A stretch of DNA of 21,096 nucleotides from DASYAN01 sp036501345 (GTDB lineage Bacteria; Chloroflexota; Ktedonobacteria; Ktedonobacterales; Ktedonobacteraceae): contig DASYAN010000057.1 in the NCBI GenBank assembly GCA_036501345.1, positions 1 to 21,096 of the forward strand, read 5' to 3'. The notes under the pieces are model-generated. The model was not told the origin of the DNA. It saw nothing but the letters and a program-made list of their open reading frames with translations, and ran no database searches. Below are positions 8,321 through 14,839 of this stretch, in pieces (the first letter of the stretch is position 1; each line of letters begins with the position of its first letter). The position numbers and the translations under genes were made by a program.

Positions 8321-8423
8321 GAACGAGCCTCCTTAGCATACCTACGCTTTTCCTCAATACTAACATACTCTACGTTACCCGGCTAGAGCTTGCGATAGAG
8401 AAAGTACCACCGGAGACTGAAAC

Positions 8424-8454
8424 AAGGTTCTTTCTTCTGAACTCTGAGAACCTT
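8424..8454. terminator. Weak hairpin between two minus-strand genes
   Basis: AAGGTTCT (8424-8431) and AGAACCTT (8447-8454) form an 8-bp stem with a 15-base loop, 22 bases past the stop codon of the upstream gene. On the minus strand only GTTT follows, so termination may be partial. Confidence 0.35.
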
Positions 8455-8475
8455 TTTCGAAGTATATATTTGCTA

Positions 8476-9582
8476 CTATATATTATCAATAGATGGAGGA
8501 CGAAGATAACGCGAAGAGCGGCGTACAGCTGGCCGTTCGACATACTGAGCCATTTCTTCGCGCAGGAGATCGTCATCATACATATACGGAGCGCGACGGA
8601 TGAGTGGTCTGCGAAGATTATCTGGTGTTGCTTCATCCATGCTATGCTCCGTCTGAGGATCTCGATAGCGGGTAAAACGATCAGTCTGGCTAGCATCATC
8701 TGACGATGATAAGGGCCGACGCGAGCGATCTTGTAGAGGAAGAGCATCAACAATTCGTTGCGGCCGCTGAGAATAGTTATTTGTCGATGATTGCGTTAAA
8801 TCGTGAAGAGATGGAGGTCTGCCACCTTTATTTTGGGGAGGCAACATCTGACCAGAACGTTGCATCTGTTCTAGGCGGCGCGTAGCGCGAGGCGAGGAAA
8901 ATCCGCCCTCCTCATCATACTCGGCTCGCGAAACCGCTTCCATACGAGCAGCATGTAGAGCCTCTGAACGATAACGACTGTAAGACGGATCTGTTCGATA
9001 GCTACGGGAACTAGAATCTTTTACCGGACGAGATCCACTTTTTCTTCTCCGTACCGGTTGCCGCTCAGGATCTGCACCATAATGATCACGTTGCAACTGT
9101 GAGGGAGGGTCCTGGCTGGCAGCAGAGAAACGAGCAGAAGAAGGAGAAGGAAGACGGCGAGCTAATGGCATACGATGCAGCAGTTCCTCTTCCCGTACAC
9201 TATGCTCTGCAAGTAGATACTCATCATCGACAGCTAGTTCATTTTCATATAGCTCTTCATCATCATATTCATAATAAAAATCTTGATCTTCATCAAAATA
9301 TTCTTCGTCATCATTATAAACCAAACGATCCTGGGCGATAGAATAGGAGCTCTGCTGAACAAAAGAGGCTATTTCATCCGCTAGAACTTCTTCTTGTTGA
9401 TGTTTATTATAGTGATGTGAAAGGTAGGAGAAAAGGACTAAAGAGATTGGAATGCTAAGCAGTAAAGCACCAAATCCACCGACTAACCCACCCACGACCC
9501 ACGAATTGAGGGTATTACCATACCAAAGAACAACTGCGGCCCCAACTATCAGTACCAGCGCAGTAGCAACAGCTTTTATCAA
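8476..9582 (-). CDS. Hypothetical membrane-anchored protein with long disordered tail
   Basis: I do not recognise this 368-residue protein. Residues about 4-22 and 29-54 form two hydrophobic helices that make a short hairpin anchor. After it comes a very acidic, Tyr-rich stretch (about 85-125, with repeated DDEE, DEDQDFYYEYDDEE). A long Arg/Ser/Pro/Gln-rich region then appears disordered (about 135-368). With both helices spanning the membrane, the tail would be on the same side as the N-terminus, probably cytoplasmic. The start is TTG at 9582, because the reading frame begins there directly before the first hydrophobic segment and AAAGGAAA lies seven to eight bases upstream. The acidic-then-basic layout resembles that of the acidic protein at 4645-5466, but no sequence similarity is visible. 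Confidence 0.8.
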   Translation of the reverse strand: MIKAVATALVLIVGAAVVLWYGNTLNSWVVGGLVGGFGALLLSIPISLVLFSYLSHHYNKHQQEEVLADEIASFVQQSSYSIAQDRLVYNDDEEYFDEDQDFYYEYDDEELYENELAVDDEYLLAEHSVREEELLHRMPLARRLPSPSSARFSAASQDPPSQLQRDHYGADPERQPVRRRKSGSRPVKDSSSRSYRTDPSYSRYRSEALHAARMEAVSRAEYDEEGGFSSPRATRRLEQMQRSGQMLPPQNKGGRPPSLHDLTQSSTNNYSQRPQRIVDALPLQDRSRRPLSSSDDASQTDRFTRYRDPQTEHSMDEATPDNLRRPLIRRAPYMYDDDLLREEMAQYVERPAVRRSSRYLRPPSIDNI

Positions 9583-9661
9583 AGCCGCGTTTCCTTTCTG
9601 AACTTTTACGAGTAACCAAGGGTCAACTAACCCTCAAAGCATGGATTATTGATATAGTAAG

Positions 9662-9690
9662 AGTATACCAGACTTGAGAGAAGAGTACAA
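9662..9690 (-). promoter_or_regulatory. Sigma70-type promoter of the disordered membrane-protein gene
   Basis: On the minus strand, TTGTAC (9690-9685), a 17-base spacer and TATACT (9667-9662) are followed by a leader of about 75 bases. A short inverted repeat AGGGT/ACCCT (9619-9623, 9630-9634) lies in that leader. Confidence 0.65.
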
Positions 9691-9723
9691 GGGTACAAGG
9701 GAAGAGGAAATGCATGAGTTTAC

Positions 9724-9754
9724 CCCAAAAGTCGTGCTTTGAACGACTTTTGGG
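9724..9754 (-). terminator. Hairpin terminator of lexA
   Basis: CCCAAAAGTCGT (9724-9735) and ACGACTTTTGGG (9743-9754) form a perfect 12-bp stem with a 7-base loop, 62 bases past the lexA stop codon. The T-tract lies in the second half of the stem, as in many bidirectional terminators. Confidence 0.65.
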
Positions 9755-9816
9755 ATGCCTTGGATAGGGAAAGAAGAACCTTGATAGATCCCCACAGAAA
9801 AAAAATTAATCAGCTT

Positions 9817-10461
9817 TTAAGCAGCATTACCACACTGACGAAAGATAGCGATGACCTTGCCTTGAACTTGCCATTCACGATCCCATACACTTTTCGGTAT
9901 CAGGATAGGATCTAGTTCTGAATTAGCAGGTTGCAGACGCACCCGGTCATACTCTTTCTCCTGGAAGATACGCTTTAGTGTTGCACTTCCCTCAATGCCT
10001 TCCTGCATATGCACAGCCACAACGATATCACCATTCTGGCAGGTCGTCTGAGGCTTGATCACCACATAGTCACCATCACAAATATGATCCTCGATCATCG
10101 AACGGCCACGCACAACCAAGGCATAGCTATTCTCACTATCGACCAGATCCAGATCCATATCGATCGACTCCATGGCATCGGAAAAGATATCCAGTGGCTC
10201 GCCAGCAGCAATACGACCTTTTACAGGAATACCCCCTCGTACTTGTTTTGTCAATTTAATCCCACGACTTTTCTTTGGTTGGCGTGAGATCCACCCTTTC
10301 TTCTCCAGCATCGTCAGGTGATAGTCAACATGACCCGTGCTGGCAATATTCAGCTCACGGCCAATTTCGCGATTGGTTGGAGGCATCCCCTCAGATTTCA
10401 TATAGCTAATAATGAAATCATACATGCGACGTTGTATTTCGCTAGCTTGTTCGAGTGACAT
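9817..10461 (-). CDS. lexA: SOS-response transcriptional repressor LexA
   Basis: LexA represses DNA-damage genes and inactivates itself when RecA filaments promote self-cleavage. The 214 residues hold a winged-helix DNA-binding domain (1 to about 70, with PPTNREIGRELNIASTGHVDYHLTMLEKKG as the recognition region) and an S24 peptidase domain. The cleavage bond is Ala86-Gly87 in RIAAGEPL. The catalytic pair is Ser121 (GRSMIED) and Lys163 (ATLKRIF). All key residues are present and the length is typical. The start ATG has AAGGAA eight bases upstream. The gene is monocistronic, with its own promoter, a LexA-box-like palindrome on the predicted start of transcription and a hairpin terminator. Autoregulation is therefore expected. 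Confidence 0.96.
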   Translation of the reverse strand: MSLEQASEIQRRMYDFIISYMKSEGMPPTNREIGRELNIASTGHVDYHLTMLEKKGWISRQPKKSRGIKLTKQVRGGIPVKGRIAAGEPLDIFSDAMESIDMDLDLVDSENSYALVVRGRSMIEDHICDGDYVVIKPQTTCQNGDIVVAVHMQEGIEGSATLKRIFQEKEYDRVRLQPANSELDPILIPKSVWDREWQVQGKVIAIFRQCGNAA

Positions 10462-10524
10462 GGTAGAGTTCCTTTACCTTTCTAGGCACATCTGCAAAAC
10501 ACCTTCACCCTCTTAAAAAAACTA

Positions 10525-10536
10525 GAACGACTATTC
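10525..10536 (-). promoter_or_regulatory. Candidate LexA box at the lexA transcription start
   Basis: GAACGACTATTC on the plus strand (TGAATAGTCGTTCT on the minus strand, one flank base each side) matches the Gram-positive-type LexA operator core GAAC-N4-GTTC with one changed base. It begins seven bases downstream of the -10 hexamer, so it covers the predicted +1. Confidence 0.6.
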
Positions 10537-10542
10537 AAGAAT

Positions 10543-10571
10543 ATGATACCACAACAACACAGGCAATTCAA
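10543..10571 (-). promoter_or_regulatory. Sigma70-type promoter of lexA
   Basis: On the minus strand, TTGAAT (10571-10566), a 17-base spacer and TATCAT (10548-10543) form a strong promoter. The predicted start of transcription is near 10536, giving a leader of about 75 bases. Confidence 0.7.
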
Positions 10572-11128
10572 CCTTTTTTTGAACGCATTTTCCGAATTTT
10601 TTTTCTTGTTCGCTTAGAAGGACTAGGAGGACTTGGCAGCCTCCAAAGCTTTTGCTATACTTCCTTGCAAAAGGACTCTCAGATAGGTTACCCTATCTAC
10701 GATAGAAGTCAACAACCCTACAGTTGCTGCCACGGGCCTGCAAAGAACAAGTGTATACACTAAGTTGCTTAGAAAGAGTCGTAGGTAGTTAGCTCCATAT
10801 AGCTTAAGCTAAGCTGGAGTTACGTAGCATAAACGTTATAGGGATTTGCGCCTAGCACTTTGACAGGTGATACAATTAAGATAACAGGTTCAATGGCAAC
10901 GGCACCTATGCCTGCACTGCAACCATAAAGGATAATCACGCCTCGGTCAGGACCGAGCGAGCTGCAATTAGCTAACAGGTTGGAGCGTTCCTGATCAAAA
11001 ACGCTTCCTCCAATCGGGGGAATGAAAAGAAGGGGACGGCGTTTCCGTTCGCTTGATGGTGACGTATCCCATGCCGGAGTCGGCCAGGGTCTCCACGCCA
11101 CGCTTCAGATGAAAGAGGTCATAGAACT
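10572..11128. other. Palindrome-rich 557-base gap between lexA and the nuclease gene
   Basis: I see no confident gene. Three hairpin-forming palindromes cluster in 130 bases. AGATAGG/CCTATCT lies at 10681-10698 with a 4-base loop and AGTGTATACACT at 10750-10761. TAGCTTAAGCTA (10800-10811) is nested inside CTCCA/TGGAG (10793-10797, 10815-10819). The last 120 bases (about 11000-11110) look richer in GC than their surroundings. There the minus strand encodes an open stretch FYDLFHLKRGVETLADSGMG followed by YVTIKRTETPSP, with no start before the ATG inside it, possibly a gene remnant. A minus-strand frame at 10820-11101 has no RBS or known domain. A weak TTGCGC-N19-TACAAT pair (10846-10876, +) could drive the nuclease gene. 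Confidence 0.5.
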
Positions 11129-11659
11129 ATGGTAGAGATGACAGTTGACAGCGTGCGTATTAACTTAGCAACGCAACAGCGAGTGGTCATCTTGAAAGCT
11201 ACGAAGCAGGAGCGCTACCTATTCATCTGGATAGCGCAACCGGAGGCATATGCTATTGCCGTCGAACTTCAAGGAACTACTTCGCCCAGGCCACTCACTC
11301 ATGACCTACTCAAAAATGTAATTGCTGAGCTAGGTGCAGAAATCGTGAGTATTGTGATTTCGGACCTCATCGATGACATCTACTACGCACGCTTGGTGCT
11401 CGATGTTGCTGGCAGACATGTCGAAATTGACTCACGTCCCAGTGATGCTATCGCATTGGCAGTACGCGCCAAGACACAGATTTATGTCGAAGAAAGTGTG
11501 CTGGAACGTGCGGGAGTGACCTTGGAACAGAGCGAAGAGTCTCAAAAGTCTGGCTCCAATTCAGAGTCCAAAGAGGGCGAAATGGATCTTGATAATCTAG
11601 AGGCTTACCGCGATTTCATTAATAGCCTAGATGTCCTAGACGAATTCGGGAAAGATTAG
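11129..11659 (+). CDS. Bifunctional nuclease (DUF151) family protein
   Basis: Residues 1 to about 135 match the BFN/DUF151 domain found in plants, Thermotoga and many bacteria, with reported DNase/RNase activity. Landmarks are the opening MVEMTVDSVRI, the middle HDLLKNVIAELGAEIVSIVI plus DDIYYARLVL, and the diagnostic IDSRPSDAIALAVRAKTQIYV (about 100-120). The last 40 residues are a polar, Ser/Glu-rich tail ending in a short helical EAYRDFINSLDVLDEFGKD. The length of 176 is usual. The ATG at 11129 has AAAGAGGT nine bases upstream. A second in-frame ATG follows two codons later. The gene stands directly before gltX but is separated from it by two hairpins, so it is likely a separate transcript. 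The cellular substrate is not known. Confidence 0.9.
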   Translation: MVEMTVDSVRINLATQQRVVILKATKQERYLFIWIAQPEAYAIAVELQGTTSPRPLTHDLLKNVIAELGAEIVSIVISDLIDDIYYARLVLDVAGRHVEIDSRPSDAIALAVRAKTQIYVEESVLERAGVTLEQSEESQKSGSNSESKEGEMDLDNLEAYRDFINSLDVLDEFGKD

Positions 11660-11684
11660 CTCAGCCTTATCTGAGCCATTTCCC
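11648..11684 (+). terminator. Hairpin overlapping the 3' end of the nuclease gene
   Basis: GCTCAG (11659-11664) and CTGAGC (11671-11676) form an inner stem with a 6-base loop. GGGAAA (11648-11653) and TTTCCC (11679-11684) form an outer stem. A weak T-rich stretch (GGTATTTG) follows. Confidence 0.5.
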
Positions 11685-11720
11685 GGTATTTGTACTAATC
11701 TCGTTGACCGTACATCCCTT

Positions 11721-11750
11721 CTACGGGTATGAGCTAACTCATACCTGTAG
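11721..11750 (+). terminator. Strong hairpin upstream of gltX
   Basis: CTACGGGTATGAG (11721-11733) pairs with CTCATACCTGTAG (11738-11750). The stem is 13 bp with a single G-U pair and a 4-base loop. It could end the nuclease transcript or act as a regulatory structure. No T-tract follows. Confidence 0.5.
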
Positions 11751-11803
11751 ACTATATTCGGCGAGCAGCAACACTCCTTTACTGAAGAGTTGTAGACTAT
11801 ATT
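11746..11803. repeat. 13-bp direct repeat flanking the gltX promoter
   Basis: TGTAGACTATATT occurs at 11746-11758 and at 11791-11803, 45 bases apart. The second copy overlaps the proposed gltX -10. Confidence 0.7.
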
Positions 11804-11805
11804 AT
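11778..11805 (+). promoter_or_regulatory. Putative gltX promoter
   Basis: TTTACT (11778-11783), a 16-base spacer and TATTAT (11800-11805) point to a start near 11812, about 30 bases before the preferred ATG. Confidence 0.5.
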
Positions 11806-11840
11806 ATATACATGCTGTGAAAGGTAGAATATCCTCAAAA

Positions 11841-13364
11841 ATGACACAAACTGATAACCTCACAAAAGAGTCCATCCTTACAATAGGAAAAGGAGTGCCA
11901 CGGCTCCGTTTTGCTCCCAGCCCTACTGGTTTTCTGCATATCGGCGCATTCCGCACCGCCCTCTTTAGCTGGCTCTACGCCCGTCATACTAGTGGTCAAT
12001 TTATTTTGCGCATCGAAGATACGGATACAGCACGTACAGTAGAAGGTGCTGTTGATGATTTTATTAATGGTCTCACATGGCTTGGCATGGATGTCGATGA
12101 GGGTCCTATAGTTGGAGGTCCCTACGGACCATACTACCAAGTACAACGCAAAGCTCTCTACCAACAATATGCGAGTCAGCTTATTACTTCGGGACATGCC
12201 TATCGTTGTTATTGCACACCAGAGCGCCTCGATGCTATGCGGAAAGCACAAGAGGCACAGAAGCTTCCTCCGCGCTATGACCGTCATTGCCGCTACTTGA
12301 GCGATGAGGAGCACGCAGCAAACGAGGCTGCTGGTCTCCCATGGATAGTGCGCTTCGCAATGCCACTCGAAGGAGAAACGGTCGTCCCTGATAAGTTGCA
12401 CGGCGATATGGTCTTCAAGAACACTGACTTAGATGATATGGTTATTTTGAAGTCAAATGGTCTAGCCCCATACCATCTCGCCCATCTCGTCGATGATCAC
12501 TTGATGGGAATCACTCATGTTTTGCGAGGCGAGGAGTGGATTCCGAGCGCACCACGCCATGTGCAACTCCATAAAGCTTTGGGCTGGGAACTACCTCTCT
12601 ACTATCACGTTCCCAATGTGCTGGGCAAAGATAAGAAGAAGTTGAGCAAGCGTCGCAATGCACCTTCCTGGTCTGAGTATCAAGAACAAGGCTTTTTACC
12701 AGAGGCAGTATTCAACTTCTTGGCACTACTGGGCTGGTCCTATGATGACAAAACCGAACTATTTAGCAGGGAGGAACTCATACGTGCCTTCACCATAGAT
12801 CGTATCGGCATTTCATCAGGCATCTACGACGCTGATAAATTGCTGTGGATGAACGGCGTCTACATTCGCCAGTTGCCACTGGACGAGCTGGTCCGCCGCA
12901 CGTTGCCATACATGGAGCGACCAGAGGCAGAAGGTGGACTCCCGAACAGCATCAGTCGCCCACTTGATGTCGAATACACAACACGTGTGCTTCGTCTTGA
13001 GCATGAGCGCCTGAAAACACTGGGTGAGGCTGCTCACGTGGTGTCATTCTTCTTCGAGGACGAGATCAGTTATGACACGGCACTCTTAATTCAAAAAGGT
13101 ATGGATGCATCACGTACTCGTAATGCATTGGTATACACCCGCGATCTGCTAACCTACATACAGGACTGGGACCACACTATCATTGAACCACTTATGCGCG
13201 AACTGGTGGCAACCCTAGGTCTGAAGGCAGGACAACTCTTTGGTACAGTCCGTACTGCGATCAGCGGACGCACTGCTACACCTCCACTTTTTGAGATGAT
13301 GGAGGTTCTTGGTCGCGATGTAACGATGAAACGTATCGAGCAAGCCATCATATATGTGAGTTAA
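11841..13364 (+). CDS. gltX: Glutamyl-tRNA synthetase
   Basis: This class I aminoacyl-tRNA synthetase charges tRNA(Glu). The HIGH motif appears as HIGA in APSPTGFLHIGAFRTALF (residues about 26-43), with ILRIEDTDTARTVEGAVDDF following. The KMSKS loop is KLSKR (267-271), and HVLRGEEWIPSAPRHVQLHKALGW lies between them. The C-terminal helical anticodon-binding domain is complete. The frame is open from GTG at 11817, which would give 515 residues. I prefer ATG 11841 (507 residues) because the GTG would lie about five bases from the predicted transcription start, and the only SD-like AAAGGTAG lies between the two. No glnS is visible. The distant YqeY protein might hint at the amidotransferase route, but this cannot be judged here. 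Confidence 0.95.
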   Translation: MTQTDNLTKESILTIGKGVPRLRFAPSPTGFLHIGAFRTALFSWLYARHTSGQFILRIEDTDTARTVEGAVDDFINGLTWLGMDVDEGPIVGGPYGPYYQVQRKALYQQYASQLITSGHAYRCYCTPERLDAMRKAQEAQKLPPRYDRHCRYLSDEEHAANEAAGLPWIVRFAMPLEGETVVPDKLHGDMVFKNTDLDDMVILKSNGLAPYHLAHLVDDHLMGITHVLRGEEWIPSAPRHVQLHKALGWELPLYYHVPNVLGKDKKKLSKRRNAPSWSEYQEQGFLPEAVFNFLALLGWSYDDKTELFSREELIRAFTIDRIGISSGIYDADKLLWMNGVYIRQLPLDELVRRTLPYMERPEAEGGLPNSISRPLDVEYTTRVLRLEHERLKTLGEAAHVVSFFFEDEISYDTALLIQKGMDASRTRNALVYTRDLLTYIQDWDHTIIEPLMRELVATLGLKAGQLFGTVRTAISGRTATPPLFEMMEVLGRDVTMKRIEQAIIYVS

Positions 13365-13386
13365 TATTATCGGGACCCTCATAATA

Positions 13387-13412
13387 GGGCATTCTCCCTG
13401 ATCAGAGTGCCC
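13387..13412 (+). terminator. gltX terminator
   Basis: GGGCATTCT (13387-13395) pairs with AGAGTGCCC (13404-13412), nine pairs including one G-U, with an 8-base loop. A T-rich TTGTTCCTTG follows. The upstream GTG of the next reading frame (13407) lies inside the 3' arm, which argues against it as a start codon. Confidence 0.65.
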
Positions 13413-13442
13413 TTGTTCCTTGCAGTACGGATAGGGATATCC

Positions 13443-14102
13443 TTGGTTAACAAAGATTTTATTCTACGCCTAGCAGAGCGAATGGGTAGAGAATTAGCAA
13501 TTCTTCTCGGCCTATGCAAACGCGAAAAATATCAAGAGGCACTCATCTACATTGATGACCTCTTGCTGCGCATGAGCGGGTTGACTTCCCGGTCTATCAA
13601 TGTTCTTTCAGAAGAGATGCTATTGAAGGCGCTTTCTCCACTGGGAACTTTAAATGTCGAGGCTTGCTTATGGATTGCCATCATGCTCAAGGCTGAAGGT
13701 CAAATTTATGAAGATCAGGGAAATACCAATGAAAGCTACTATCGCTATCTCAAATCCCTCAATCTGTTCCTGACAGCTCTACGACATGAGCCTATAGAAG
13801 ATCATACGCAATTCTCTACAGAAATCATGGAACTCCTTGTCAAACTCGAAGATTACGAATTACCGGACAATCTTAAAAAGCAACTTTTGGGATATTATGA
13901 ATACAGCGGAGAATATGCGAAGGCAGAAGATGTCCTCTTTGAACTCCTCGAAATACATCCAGGGAAACAAGAAATACGAGCACAGGGCATAGCCTTTTAT
14001 GAGCGCTTGCTCGCGAAAAGTGATGCTGACCTGCTGGCAGGACATTTTTCTCGTCCAGAAATACATGAAGGTATAGCACAGTTACCACAATACGAGAGCT
14101 AA
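13443..14102 (+). CDS. DUF6483-like helical protein
   Basis: The protein is all-helical, about 219 residues from TTG 13443, opening VNKDFILRLAERMGRELAIL. That opening, followed by LGLCKREKYQEALIYIDDLLLRMSGL, resembles the DUF6483 family as I remember it (short proteins beginning with a D-[FY]-I-L-R-L-I-E pattern and a helical-repeat body). The function is unknown. Residues about 85-190 hold helix pairs of TPR-like spacing (AEGQIYEDQGNTNESYYRYLKSLNLF, and GYYEYSGEYAKAEDVLFELLEIHPGK). A longer frame starting at GTG 13407 is possible, but that codon lies in the gltX terminator. A GGATAGGGAT stretch precedes TTG 13443 closely. There is no signal peptide. The protein may be an adaptor-type TPR protein, which is inference. 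Confidence 0.75.
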   Translation: MVNKDFILRLAERMGRELAILLGLCKREKYQEALIYIDDLLLRMSGLTSRSINVLSEEMLLKALSPLGTLNVEACLWIAIMLKAEGQIYEDQGNTNESYYRYLKSLNLFLTALRHEPIEDHTQFSTEIMELLVKLEDYELPDNLKKQLLGYYEYSGEYAKAEDVLFELLEIHPGKQEIRAQGIAFYERLLAKSDADLLAGHFSRPEIHEGIAQLPQYES

Positions 14103-14168
14103 GCCATTAGGATATATAAACACTTTCACCACTATCCGCATGTTTTCAAAACTGTCTGCAAAAACAAC

Positions 14169-14197
14169 TTGATATAGATACAAATATCCATTAAAAT
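14169..14197 (+). promoter_or_regulatory. Sigma70-type promoter of hicA-hicB
   Basis: TTGATA (14169-14174), a 17-base spacer and TAAAAT (14192-14197) give a predicted start near 14204 and a leader of about 43 bases before hicA. Confidence 0.65.
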
Positions 14198-14246
14198 GCA
14201 AGAGTAGTCGAGAGGCTACAAAATTGTCTGAAAGGGGGATTTTTTA

Positions 14247-14429
14247 GTGAAGGTACGAGACATCATCAAGCAACTTGAAGCTGATGGATGGTATCTAGTG
14301 TCAGTGGAAGGCAGCCACCGACACTACAAACACCTTACCAAGCGAGGGAAAGTCACCGTTCCGGGTCATCGTAACGATGACTTGACACCTAAAACGCTTG
14401 CTGGCATTAAGCGTCAAGCTGGTTGGTGA
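14247..14429 (+). CDS. hicA: HicA family toxin (mRNA interferase)
   Basis: This 60-residue protein has the double-stranded-RNA-binding-like HicA fold. It opens MKVRDIIKQLEADGWYLVSV, followed by the catalytic EGSHRHYKH block with His24, and ends with the family-typical KVTVPGHRNDDLTPKTLAGIKRQAG. HicA cleaves mRNA and tmRNA, stopping translation until HicB neutralises it. The start is GTG at 14247, with AAAGGGGG about nine bases upstream. It is the first gene of a two-gene operon, toxin before antitoxin as is usual for hicAB. The size and catalytic residue are normal, so the toxin is probably active. Confidence 0.93.
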   Translation: MKVRDIIKQLEADGWYLVSVEGSHRHYKHLTKRGKVTVPGHRNDDLTPKTLAGIKRQAGW

Positions 14430-14435
14430 CAATGG

Positions 14436-14457
14436 TCAGGGGGGATATCCCCCCTGA
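14436..14457. repeat. 22-nt perfect palindrome between hicA and hicB
   Basis: The perfect dyad is centred on GATATC (14444-14449). The left half is TCAGGGGGGAT (14436-14446), and the right half is its reverse complement. It starts seven bases after the hicA stop codon and ends 48 bases before the hicB start. It can form a very stable RNA hairpin or be a protein-binding dyad. Just downstream GTACCACACA is repeated (14466-14475, 14478-14487). Confidence 0.85.
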
Positions 14458-14505
14458 TCGGGCTCGTACCACACATTGTACCACACAAAAGAAAGGACAG
14501 AAATC

Positions 14506-14727
14506 ATGGCCAAATACCGATACCCTATCGTTATCGAAGAGGCTGAACACAACTACTCAGCATACCTTCCTGACATTGACGGATGCGTTACAACCGGAAA
14601 AACAGTTGAAGAAACCGTCAAAAATATGCAAGAAGCACTTCATTTACACTTGGGAAGTATGCTCAAAGACGGTGATCCTATTCCTCCAGCCTCTATTATT
14701 GATTACGTAGAAATCGAAATTTTATAA
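14506..14727 (+). CDS. hicB: HicB family antitoxin
   Basis: This 73-residue protein has the partial RNase-H-like HicB fold. It opens MAKYRYPIVIEEAEHNYSAY, with LPDIDGCVTTGKTVEETVKNMQEALHLHL next, and ends in a short acidic tail. The middle contains the YSAYLPDIDGC/TGKTVEE block typical of the family. It binds and blocks HicA. It is much shorter than HicB proteins of 110-140 residues that carry a C-terminal HTH or ribbon-helix-helix domain, so it may not bind the operon DNA itself. The ATG at 14506 has AAAGGA eight bases upstream. A longer frame from 14476 (TTG) lacks an RBS. Confidence 0.9.
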   Translation: MAKYRYPIVIEEAEHNYSAYLPDIDGCVTTGKTVEETVKNMQEALHLHLGSMLKDGDPIPPASIIDYVEIEIL

Positions 14728-14767
14728 GTCAAAGCTTCATAGGAAGGCCCAATGGCAACACAGTAGC

Positions 14768-14785
14768 GGCGGCCAGCTGGCCGCC
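14768..14785 (+). terminator. GC-rich palindromic terminator of hicAB
   Basis: GGCGGCCAGCTGGCCGCC is an 18-nt perfect dyad 40 bases after the hicB stop codon, followed by a pyrimidine-rich CTCCTCTCTTC. Confidence 0.6.
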
Positions 14786-14839
14786 CTCCTCTCTTCAAAA
14801 TAAAAAGCCCAACAAAGAGGGAACTAAAGAGGTAAAAGT

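Noticed and set aside
8290..8703. 137-codon plus-strand frame across the DedA/disordered-protein junction
   Set aside because: Overlaps two better-supported minus-strand genes and shows no family features.
10669..10680. AAAAGGACTCTC, also found at about 20031-20042
   Set aside because: A 12-base repeat is expected by chance several times in a window this long, and the flanks do not match.
10820..11101. 93-codon minus-strand frame in the lexA-nuclease gap
   Set aside because: No RBS and no recognised motif. The apparent coding look of part of the region is in a different frame. Kept only as part of the gap description.
11835..12401. 188-codon minus-strand frame within gltX
   Set aside because: Antisense to a complete, well-recognised gltX. 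No domain is recognisable.
13407..13442. Upstream GTG start for the DUF6483-like protein
   Set aside because: The codon lies in the 3' arm of the gltX terminator and adds residues not resembling the family start.
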